Below are positions 10,846 to 22,560 of a DNA stretch of 64,000 bases, piece by piece (within the stretch, counting starts at the first letter, position 1; each line of letters opens with the position of its first letter). Below the pieces are notes generated by a model, which saw nothing but the letters and a program-made list of their open reading frames with translations, made no database searches and was not told the origin of the DNA. The position numbers and the translations under genes were made by a program. The stretch comes from Strix aluco (Eukaryota; Chordata; Aves; Strigiformes; Strigidae). The stretch covers positions 61,574,463 through 61,638,462 of the forward strand of contig NC_133971.1 in the NCBI RefSeq assembly GCF_031877795.1. Direction: 5' to 3'.

Positions 10846-13800
10846 CTGCCTTTGGCAGGGCAGGCTCCCCACCCACTGGTCTTTCTAAGGGGTATAAAAC
10901 CAGAATAAATAATAAAAAACAGGAAAAGTATTGGCAGTCTCCAACTGCTCTGGATGCCAATGATATCAGGCTTCACCAGTGCCTTCACCTCCTGCATATT
11001 CACATCTCCCAGTGAATCCTTGAAATCTGTTGGGGAATTCTTGTTTTCATGTCTAGCTGTGAAAAACTAGTCGTGTGTTTATACACAAGTCTGCAGGTGT
11101 GTAGATGGTAGGATGCCAAATAAAAAATGGCTATTCTTAGAAATCTTCCTGTTTACTTACTATGGCAGCTACCTTAATAAATATCCTTGTGTTTAAAGTT
11201 ATAAAGAGGCCACTCAAAGGATCACTAAAAGGCTTAGAAATCTCGAGATTAGACTCTAGGCATGAATTAGGTAATGGTCGTATTAACATAGCCTGTTTTT
11301 CCAAGGCAGCAGATAACACTGTAACTAACCAAACTATGACATAAACTTGCCCCAGGAAACAGGCAAAATAGCTCTGTGGGTTGTTTCAAATTACTTATCC
11401 TGTGGGAATATTAAGAATTATTGTTAAATAATTAAGGACATGTGAATTTGATTTTCAATCGGTCTGATGCCATGAGAACTCTGGGAATGCAGCTTTTTTA
11501 AGGAATATTGGTTCCTTTGTTGAGTAAATTTCTTCCTCAAATTTTCTAGGGTCATGATGTTTAAAGTCATTCACATCCTTAGGTATTATTTTATATCGGA
11601 GTAAGAACTAAGGCTTCCAGGCCCTTGCATTAAAAGTTTTTTTGACCTAAAAGTCTTGGGGAAATAAAATCAGTAGGAGAAGTTCCTAGTACATATAGAG
11701 TTGTGGACTCACACAGCTGAGCAGCAGTGAAAAGTGCCTCCAACAAGTTGGAAGGTCCCAGGAACACATCTGTTTTGTTGGTGGCAGCAGACCCCTGTGC
11801 CAGCTGCCTGACAGCTCTCCGGACTGCAGGATGGGTTAAGCTTTTGCTGGGCAGAGGAACACACCACCGGCTGGGTGCCACCTCCAACAGCACATCCATG
11901 CCACACCAAGGCCTTTGTTGTTGAAGCTAGGCTTTTCCTCTCCAGGGAAAATAAATTGTTGACTCACCACTGTTGTTCTACATTTTGTTCCAAGCATTGA
12001 GACTTTCCTGAGGCCATTTTGATGTAAACTTGACAAAATTTTGTTTTGGTCCCACAGACCACCAAAGGACCTCAGTCTTCTTGGCACTCAAACTTGCCAC
12101 TCAGCTCCTGCTGGATGCCTCAGCTTGCCTTCAGCCCAGGACCAAACAGCACTTTCACATCTAGCAGCTGTAGCACAGGTTGTTATGCAAAAGGCAGTTT
12201 CTGTGTCTTCCATGTGCTCAAACTGCTCCTAACAGAGATGTCTTTTTCTGAGGACATCTGCATTTACCAGCTGTGGGCTACTTCTGGAGTTGCTTGGCTG
12301 TGTGATGCTTAGGCACCCTGGAGGACCAAATACAGGACTTTCTTCAGCAGCAGTCCTGACCTAGACATGACCTTGAATTCAGGTTTTAGTAATGCCATCT
12401 AAACCCATCGTAAGTGCCACTGCAGAAAATGTGAGGAGATACTGGGAATTGGATGACACTGCCCTGAACTGAACTGAGCCCATGCATACCTGTTCGACCA
12501 CATGGAGAAGCAGGGGTGCATCCAATTACATACATATGTTTTAACCCTGTGATTTTCGACAAATGTTGTTGAAGTATAGGGTTGAACTAACAGGCCTGAG
12601 AAGAAGCTCTAGAAAATACATGCAGCAGAAAGAATGAATACTACTCAGTCTAGCTTAAAAACTGCTGGGCTTTCTTTGTTTTATTTCAAAAGACAAATGC
12701 TAGGTTATTTTTTATTTGCCTTCTGATCTTTGAGGTTTAACATTCTTGTCATCAAACTATTCTCTGTGGCCATGAAGGCTAAACATTTACTCTTCTGTAA
12801 TGCAAGCTATGAGTCGTAAGTAATTGCAGGACTGAAAGAGGAGTCTGACATAAACTACCTGCTTCCACAAGACTTGCCCTCATTCCTGAGAGCTTCAACC
12901 CTTTCTAGGATTAGTGAACAGTTCACAATCTGCTCTGGTTTTCTCTTGCTTGTAATGTCCACTCAGATTTACTGAATAATTCTTTTATCATTCATTTATG
13001 TTTACCAACAAACTAGTGGAAAGCCACTCTCTGACTCCTTCAATGGTTTATATCTGGATGTTGCAGTTTGTCATCTCAGCCAAGCACGGATTTTTTGTTG
13101 TTGTTTTGGCCTGTGTATTTCTTTTCCTTAACAGCCTGGAGGGAAGGAAGCTTTGTAAAAGAAAGAATTCGACTCAAAGGAGCTTCCACATGTGGACATG
13201 GAAAAATCAGTTCCTATATGAGTTTTTATTTCACAAGGGAGATCTAAAAAAATTCTTTCCTGTGTTTTAGGGACATTATGGGACCCTGATTAGAGGGGAG
13301 AACCACCCTGTGATTTGCTTTGCAAACAATGGAAGAGGACAGTCACTGCCCTGTTTAGTTCTGGGCTGTCACCTTTATTCCTTCCCAAGATAAAGCAGAG
13401 ACAGACAACAGAGCAAACAAAACTAATGGATTAAGGCAAATTTGGGGCTGATTAGGCATGGTAAAGGAAGGAGTCAGTGCTCCACAGATAATTCAGGATG
13501 AAACAGCCCAGGCTTCTCCTTCGAGGCGTAAGTACAGCTCAGCAAAGTATTTTCAACCTAAATAATTCTTGGCTTTAAAATTTATGTTATGACTCAATCA
13601 CAGTATTTTGCAGTTTTGTGCTGAATTAACTAAACTGCTCAAGATTAAAAAATAATGCCACCCAAACTTTTGGTTTTGACACGTTTTAAAGCAAAACATT
13701 GCTTTTTAAAACCTTCTGGTTTGGAACCTCATTTCAAATTTGTTTTTAAAAAGTAGAAAAGGAAATGACCACCCAGCTCTTGAAATCAAATTTGAATATT

Positions 13801-16800
13801 GACCATTTTTTGATTTAATGAGTAGTTATTGATCACTGATGGTGTCAATAAGTAGTTGTGTTTGGCCTCAGACAGGTATTTCAGCTGTAAGTTTTTTGTT
13901 TCACTGAATCTTCTTCTGCATCCAACTACTTTCCATTCAAATACACCACATAAATCCACAACGATCAATTCAGCTGCTCTGTGCTCTGTGCAATTGCCAT
14001 TCTCAAAGGTGCTAAGCAGCTATAAACTTGGTCCAGCTGACAGGGTAACACACATATCTCATTTCCTTTTGCTGGAACAGTACTAGCCAGAGAAATATAC
14101 TACAAACATGCCAGCTTCCCTGATCCTGGAATAAAAATGATTCTTAATGATAACTCACTGCCATACTTGGTCTGTGTTTTTGGGATCTCTGCAGAAGATC
14201 ACTTGTGCTTGTGCAGAGAAACTCAGTATCACAATTGCCATTAAACAGACACACTCCCAGATACCTGGGACTTGCTGCAGACAGGACACATCGGGGCTGT
14301 TGCTTTTGGACTTGCCTACACTGGCAGGTGTCTGCATACAGATCTATGCATATAGGTGCATGATTCATGCTCTGAATGAATGCTGCAGGACCAGCCCTTC
14401 CGATTTGCCTTGCAGTACTTTAGAACAAGAAGTGGTCAGTTGCCCACTTTCCTATAGAGTGAGGCAAGAACAAGTCTGTATGTATATGATCTATTTAGTC
14501 TTAAATTTACCCAGACTTTTAAAATTTCTTCATCTGAGCTTCCAATTTCCTTTCACTTTCTGTTTTTCCTTTTTCTGAAGAAAAAAACTCATAGGATTTT
14601 AAAATATTTTTTGTTGAAAATGAAACATTTTTATCCCCAAAAAGTAATTTCCTGACTTTATAATAGCAGCATAAATTCAAAGATCTGTAAACTGAATCTG
14701 AAAATGCAAATACTTGAAAAACATAAATGATTTTTCATAATTTGGCATCTGTATAATTGTTGGATTTACTCTGCCTGGAAAGGTGTATGCTTCTTGAATA
14801 ACGCAGTGGCTACAGTAAATCAACTCTCATCAGCTACTAGTAAACTTTGCAATAGCTGGCAGTGAAGTCTAAGGTTTCCTTATAGTGAAACAAGACCCTT
14901 TACTAGACAGCCTTTTTCCTGGCCAGATGACCCTCCTTCTGCAATGAAGCGTTTACACATGTGGAAGCAAAATCTGGTACCTCCTCAAAGAGGAGAACCA
15001 GTGCTTATCCCGATACTGTTTGCGAAAGAACAGGCTCATTCCTCCCAGCTCAACCTGTCAGTAGATTTTGGTCCTGTTGAAACACAGGACTGGAAGCACT
15101 GATTGACTTGAGCAGAGGGCAGTATTTGTTTTCTACTAGGGCTGCTGAAATATGTCAGTGTGTGTGTGTCTGTGCCTCGTTCCTCGTTCTACTGTTCTCT
15201 CTGATGCTCAGAGAGAAATCCTGTTCCCCAAAGTATTTACCATGGTTGGATGCTGGCATAGAGAGCAAGAGACTTACAGCAATTATATATTACCTTATCA
15301 CCTGTCATCCAATGATCACAGCATGCATTGCAAAAGCTAGATTTCCAAAACCTCTGTAGACTCCATCGCCCCAGGCACTGGAGAAAGGAAACAGTTTGGA
15401 GAAAGGAAACAGTTTGGAGGAAGAGGACTCTTGCATGCTGAAACCACATGTGAAATTTACAGGATGGCATGATCTCCCAGAAAATGTGAGGCACATACTC
15501 CTTTGTGTGAGCTGGCTACCTAGAGTTATTCATGTGGTCTGGTATATCTGCCAGCCTTTCCTTAAGCACCTGTTCTAGAGGCAAAATTCTGGGCTGTCCA
15601 GACAGTGCTGTAGCCTGCTCCATCCATCCATCTGTGTTGCTTGTAGCACTCTAACATTGACCCCAAAATTCAGAGTACCAAGTTGTATATACCCACCATT
15701 GTGAGAGGGGTTGTGAAAAGAGATTCTGAAGTTCCAGTAAATCCAGAGCCCCGCCAACTCCACAAAAATACAGCTGATTCATACAGAAGTTTGCTACTTT
15801 CTATGCCAAATAATTCTTGCAACCTCTGGATAGCACAAAGGAGGCCTCCTATCTACCTGACATGAATTCAAGCAGGATCAGTTCACTAGCTTTTTGTGTT
15901 ATGACTGCACAAGCTGGAAAGACTTTTGGCCTTTTAAACTTTCAGGATATGTGGTCAAACCAGGAGCAAGAAGCTTTATTTCTTACTAAAATTAAAAATC
16001 CTGTTGAGACTAAAAGTGCATAAATTGTAAATTCAGTTATTATTTTCTTTTTCTGACCAGTCCTTTTTTTCTGGTGGCTATTCATTCTCACACTGCTACC
16101 CAACCTACCAAACAAATTGGCAAACTGTAGAGCTGAAGTCAATGCTGCTAGCGCTCTTCTACTGATAAGGTCTCATGTGACAAGCCCTTTCATTCAGCTG
16201 TCCTCATACAAGTCTATATTGCATGAATACATCCCTTTTCTAGATCTTTTTCTTGTGTTGATCACCTTTATGCCTTGTTCTCACTTGAGAATGTGGCTTT
16301 CTTTTTCAACCCACTGATATCAAACTTGAGCTTAAGGGTCCTTGCACTTGGGTAAACCATCTCAGTAAATCACTGCTTAACAACTCAAGAGGAGAATCAG
16401 GCCGATTCCCCTCTAGCCTCAAACTTGCTTAAATCCCAGTCTGATGTTTTGTTCCAAGATCTTACACCATCCTTTCTCTCTCTACACCCACACCCATCGG
16501 AAAATTAATCTCTTCCCCAAGGATAGAGAAGGGCAATCTAAAGCCCTTGGGAGTCCAGCCTTTTTAAAAGTTACAGGCCTTTCCTGTCTGACACAATGCT
16601 CTGGAGGGAGTACACAGCTGAAATTGCATGAACTGAGCTTGCGTTGCAACCAGCTCAGCCAATGATTGCTAAATGCAACTCAACATCCACAAGCAGATTC
16701 TTGTCTGCAACCTATAAAGAGCATCTCTTTGTGGTGAATCTGGGGGTTGGTGCAGCTTTGAGGACACGTATTTGAGGCAAGGTTGATGTGTTCACCAAGA

Positions 16801-19020
16801 ACTGGAAACACTCCATTGTAAAATCACTCCTTGAATACAGCTGCAGCATGTCCTCACCACCTTCTGAGACTTCTCATTCACTACTTCAGTTTGTGCATTT
16901 TGGTTGTATCAAGTGTTTGTATCTGTCTCCACATATGAAAATACAAAAGAAAGAGGGTGTTATGTTGGAAACTAACTCAACTATATCATAACCTTCTCTG
17001 TGAAATGGATTTCAAGCAGGCCCTCCAAGGTGCATCAAGCCCTTACACAGAAATGCCCTGATCCAGCACAGAATTCCAGCACATTTAGGTGCAACCTAAC
17101 TGGAAACACATCACCTTCATAAGACTCTGCTTGGCTGAAGACTCAGCACACAGTGAGGTCTGCTGAGAAATAAAGAGGAAAAGAGAGTCTAAGTATCATG
17201 TCTTGCATGTTTTGCCCCCTCTACCCCAGTAAAGGGGCAGCAGTGACCACTTTAAGACCCTCCAAGCCCCAGAGTGCCATGGCAAACAGACAGGATCACA
17301 GCCCTTCCCACTCACATGTTCAGCTCTGCAAACCCTGAAAGGGTCAACTGGAACAACTCTCTTGGGACAAAGATGATGCTGTTGCTATCCCTCCACCTAC
17401 TCAAGTCCCTGCCACCAACTTTTGGCAGTCAATTTCTACAATTTTCCCCTGCTCCTTATCCCTTAAGAATACAATTCAGTCCTCAGAAAGTCAAACACAG
17501 ACTCTAAGAGCTGTTCAGTTAATTCAGCCAAAGGAAAGTTCCAGTTGTTTTTCTTGGATGACATACAGGATTTGATGAAAACAAAACTGTTTTAGGGCCT
17601 GATCCAACTCAAGAGAGTGCTCCCACTGCACACTCTCTGAAAAAAGATGCAAAGACAGACTTCATAGTGTGGCCAAGAGATTTCAAAGTTTTTTAGAGGA
17701 ACACTTGACACCCATTTATTTCTAGACCGGGCACCCAAGTCCATTAACTATTCTGGAAGAATTTAGCATTAGTAGGCAGTATCAAAATCAGACAACAAGC
17801 CTTCAGGAAAAGTATGGCAGTTCCTATATGTTCCAGAATAGGTCTTCAGACATGAGAGTTAAAAATACGTACAGTTCTGGAAGATCCATTACTGGTTTTC
17901 TGTGGCCCCGGCAAGGAGCCCAAAGACTTTCCGGTACATCAGGTGAGGGCATGGAAAATATTGAAAAATGGAAAAAGAATTTGCTGTTCCAATGCACATG
18001 TCATTAGATACAAAAGATAAAGGAGAAAGCCTCTTGAGGGTTACTGACAAGACAGAAAAAGTTAAAGATAAGGGGGGCTGGGGTATTCCCATAAATGTGT
18101 ATTGTAAGCAGCAAAATGCAAAAGAAGGAACAAAAATCTTCAGCCAGAAGACAATCACTGTGTGCTACAGAAGTATCAAAACTGTTATGAAAAATCAGGA
18201 AAGAACAGCATGAATTGGTTAATTATGCAATAGGACATAAACTCCTACCATTCATCCCTAGTGTACAGTTAGGAAAAAAACAGTATTACGCAAATTATGA
18301 AACATACTGCTAGTCCTGAGCTATTTAAAATTCTATTATTTACTGAAATTAAATGCAAGCTAAGAAGTTCAGAAATATTTCTTAATATGCTTTTGCCCAG
18401 GAAAGGTCACTTGTTGCAGGACAAATCATTCCAAAGGGGATGATCAATACCTTTAACCTGTAGCTCTCTTTCCGTCATCAGGTTCTCACCATCCACAAAT
18501 TGACCAGACAGTTTATTACACTGCAGATAAAACACTTGAAGTCTTAAAGATACCTGAAGCAAGCAATCCCTCTCCTAAAGCAAGTAATCCCCATTCCTAC
18601 CTTCAGTTCAGATATCATGTTCAGTATTGAGGCTGTAAAACTATCTGGAGCAGTTTTGTCTCATATATTTTCTCAGATGCAGACCCTGAAGGCCTTGGGC
18701 ATGGGCATTTCAGGAGGTCTAGAGGCAGGAACAGGTCCGTGAGTCAATATTTTTTCGTGATGAGCTATTAAAGAAATTGTGACCCCCAAGATCTGAAACA
18801 CAATTATGCAGTCCTGACGAGGTGCTAAAAGACTGTATGACACGATCCCTAGAAGGAGAAAGGAAGGCACAGGGCAGATCCCAATTTCAAACTTCATCCA
18901 AAAGACATTGATCACTCAGAACCTTGCACATGAAGGTCAGCTAATGTTTGTCATGGACAAAAGATCTTGTAACAGTTTCTCCCACTCTGGGACCACAAGC
19001 ACCATCAAAAGAGCCTAAAC
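10846..19020. other. Intergenic DNA, no gene seen
   Basis: Ordinary AT-leaning non-coding sequence. Noted inside: a 12-base perfect palindrome at 11239-11250, an 18-base perfect tandem duplication at 15381-15416, and AT-rich stretches around 11390-11460 and 13550-13810. No open frame over 150 codons and no family match. Confidence 0.6.
15381..15416. repeat. 18-bp perfect tandem duplication
   Basis: The unit GAGAAAGGAAACAGTTTG occurs twice head to tail without mismatch and then begins a third copy (GAG). It is a simple local duplication in non-coding DNA. Confidence 0.9.
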
Positions 19021-19060
19021 ACTTTGCTATGCCTCAGTTTCCTCCCTTGGGTCTTTCATC
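19021..19060 (+). repeat. Possible MIR-like fragment
   Basis: Contains TGCCTCAGTTTCCTC, identical to a diagnostic block of the MIR consensus, but neighbouring consensus blocks are poorly preserved. Short; could be coincidence. Confidence 0.35.
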
Positions 19061-22000
19061 TGCCAAACTCTGCAGGAGACACATTGAGGTTCACAGCATT
19101 ACACAGCTGAGGTCTTGGCCAATTGGTATTTCTAGCAGAAGAGCAATCACAGGCATATTCAGCGTGCACTCTTGCACTGCTCCAAAAGCGCACAGCTCCT
19201 TGCCAAACACAGCTATGGCAACTCCTTACCAATAGCTGATATGGCCTTGGAAGGACTGGCTCCTGAACTGGAGGAGAAAACCTCTGAAACCCTGTTCAAA
19301 CCTGCTTATGGAGGGGTTTGAGAAGAAGATGGGTGTCTGGTAGCTGGTACCACTGGACCTCATGGAGGTTGAAAAAATCTTTCAATATGTGCCTGGGATG
19401 TGAGAGTCCTAGAAAGCAGGACCCTCGTCTCAGGCAGCGCCTCCAAGTTCCAGCCTAGCAAAACTAGCAGCATCTGACACTCAGCTGGTGCTTGCTAATG
19501 GGGTATAAATAGAAGAAAAGAGCTCTGGGATTCATTGACTAGACCTACAAGGAAACATGAGGCCACCCTGTCTGTGGCATGTTCCGACTAGCTTATTTGT
19601 CTTCTCATTAATGAAGAGATATCTGTTGGCTGCTAATCCAATAGTTGTGCGGTCTTTCAGGGACACATGCAATGTTAGAATAATTTGTCATTTTACACCC
19701 TCTCGTGCTCCCGGGTGGTTTATTTAGCTTTCAGGCCCCAAGAGTGGTCCTAAGGAGCTGCATATCCTGGGCACATCCTCCACCTCCTGATGGGGCTTTG
19801 CAGGCCCCACTTAGAAACAAATAAAAAGCCTGACATTTGTTTACATGCCTTATTCCCTCTGGATGCCTGTGATAGAGGGAAGTGCCAACACGTCTCTCCA
19901 GTACTGTCATCCTTCAGAGGCTTTGCATTGCCACTTCCTCCACCATCATGCTACTCTTCCAGAGAGTAGCATGCTGCACCCATGTTGGTGACAGCATTCA
20001 AAATCTCCCAAGAGCTTCTGGACAGGTGATCTCTTTTGATACTAAATACTAGGCTTTGCTTGTCCTAAGTAGCAGGAAAGAAAACACAGTGTCATTTTCT
20101 TTAAAAAAAGGTACTTTTATATTATTCAGGAAGGATCCTTCTTCTCTGAAGTCAGGACATACAGGTACATGCAGTGTGAGCAAGCGAGGAGTCATATTTT
20201 CTTCCTTTGTTGTTGTCCTCCTTTCCATACCATAGTCAACACAACCAATGTCGCTCTTGTAACAGAGCCTGAAACACTTCTAGAAGCAGCACACTTTGGG
20301 GTGAGTGGCCCACTGCAAGGACCAGGACCTCCACATTCACCAGCCACCCATGCTCAGGCAGCTGAACCATTCTCAGCTCTTGGCTACCACAGCAATGCCA
20401 CAATATGTCCCCAATCAGGCTGCTTCAGGGCTAATTTAGTCCCAATGAGTGGATATCATGGCAGTGAGCATATACCCTGCAAGACAAAAAGCAGAGCTGA
20501 GGAAGGGTTGCCAACAGTAGAGCAGTGGCCCAGCCTAGTCTGAGGAGGAAACACCATGTGTTTCATTTCTGTGCTGTCACTGGAGGACTCTGGAGGACTC
20601 AAAGGAATAGGCCAATCTGGGTCAGCCTGACCTATGAAATGTGCAGCCAAGGCCATCATGGCCACAGGTGAAGGAGTGGGATTTCCTAACTGCAGAAGAA
20701 AAGAAAGCAGAGGCATCTTTTACCAGAAAAAATCACTCTGCCTTCTACTTGGCTGTCAGCTCCTTGATTGCACAAGTGAAAGAGAGGCATATGTAATTTC
20801 TTATTGTCAAAGTGGACAAGTTGTACATTCACTTGTTTATTTTAACCTATTATTTCCTACCATAGAAGCCCTTCTTATTCTCTTTTCCACTTCTGATGCA
20901 AGTCCATTCTGGCTGCAGTGCTCTGGGCAAGGCATGACATAGAATAAGCAGGTGATGAGCTGATTATTAGTCCAAGAGGCTAATTCCCCCATAACTCCTC
21001 CAGTGGTACAGAACAACATTATTTTTCCATTGGTACATGAATATGCAAGAAACAATCTATATTGCATAACAAAAGGGCCACCTACCAAAGCTGTACCTTG
21101 CAGTCAATAGTCTGTGGACCCTGTGGGCCCGCAGGTGCCAGACCAGATCTGCCTGTTCTGGGTGGAGGGTTTGGACACATCAGGAATGTCTAAAATGGTG
21201 CTGGGTACATGTGTTTATCACCCTCAAATTTTCTGTAAGGGTCTGCAGCCAAAAATGGTAAAGTCACTATGTGAGAAGACAATCTGACTCCAACCAGGAG
21301 AACATTACACAGCTTGTCATACGTCACTTTCCAAGAAGAATAGACTCCAGTGCTTTGCCACAATTTAAAAATAAATCCAGGAAGTGTAATGTAAGTAGGC
21401 ACCATAGAATTAATATACAATGGAATTGAAAGTCTTTTAATTCACAGTGCATATTGGCTGATGTTAATTATATTCTTCATTCAGGAATCTTCAATCTGGG
21501 ACAAAGGAATATTATGATACAAACTGAAAGGTATTTGATAATGGTCATCTGATAAGGAAATGTATTCTCCAGGCCTTGCTCTTGCTGCACAGCTGGTGTT
21601 CAGGGGCCAAAACTGTTAGCTCTGGAGAGCAGTTTGAAGAATGAGGTAGATAGAACATAGGACCTTTCAGGTATGGTTAAGAGGGAAAGGGCCTAAAATC
21701 ACTGTCTGTGTCCTGAAGTTTTGCTGGTGGGGTGTCTTCCACATGGCTCAGGTTCCTGTGCCAGATGAGCCTCACTCCTACTCCATCAAGGGTGGTATCT
21801 CAGTGGTATAGATCAAGGACCCCAGCTGCACAGGTGAGAACCATGTAGGGCCTGGTCCATTAGAGCTATTTCAACTCCTGAAAGAGCAGACATGCACTCC
21901 AACAAGCTTTTCCTAATCAGAAGATAGGGACAGCATATGGTAGTAGAAGGTCACTGTAGAGCCAAGAGTGGCCTGTTTGCTTTTGCCACGGGCAGCTTGA

Positions 22001-22510
22001 ATGATGGCTCACATGCATCCCATATTTGTGTCAGATGCCATGCATAGCTCAGGAAATAGTAGTCTACCTGCTGTGTAAAGAAAGGCAGAGTCATATCGCA
22101 TCTGGAGCTAGAGCACTGGCATGTGCAGTATATCATCCTGGCAGCAAGAAGCAGACCAACCTGACAGAGGGCAAAACAATGGGCTTTGACTAGTTCTTAA
22201 AACTTTCCCCACGCTCCATGATTGTGCTGTGCAGTGGTCCAGGGCTGATTTGGGCCTAGTTCTCCTTCAGAGAGCTGCTCAGTATTTTTGTACAGTCTGT
22301 CTTCTGCCCCAGAGTATCTCCTCAGAGGAAGCAGGTGAATCACACAGTCTCTCATCATCATGCTCAAAGCATACCGCATTAGCTGTTACAATGGGACACC
22401 TTGTGCTGTGTGATGACACAAATGGTTTGATAAAAAGTTGTGCTTGGACCTCCACTTCCCTGAGTCAGGATGAACAGCATGATGGTTAGCCCTTTGCTTC
22501 AGACAGGTGT
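19061..22510. other. Intergenic DNA, no gene seen
   Basis: No supportable gene. The frame of 124 codons at 20169-20543 has no recognisable domain. The AT-rich segment at 21420-21560 has several GATA and homeobox-type motifs and could be regulatory, but nothing proves it. Confidence 0.55.
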
Positions 22511-22560
22511 CCAGGGTGATCTTGGGCATGTCACTTAATGTATCCTGTCCATTTCAGTAG
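22511..22560 (+). repeat. MIR/CORE-SINE relic
   Basis: Reads GGTGATCTTGGGCATGTCAC, then TTAATGTATCCTGTCCATTTCAG. This lines up with the MIR block 'gtgaccttgggcaagtcacttaacctctctgtgcctcagtttc' in plus orientation. Ancient and short. Confidence 0.55.

Noticed and set aside
17889..18213. Opposed open frames at 17889-18158 (minus) and 17968-18213 (plus)
   Set aside because: Both short, mutually overlapping and without any family resemblance.
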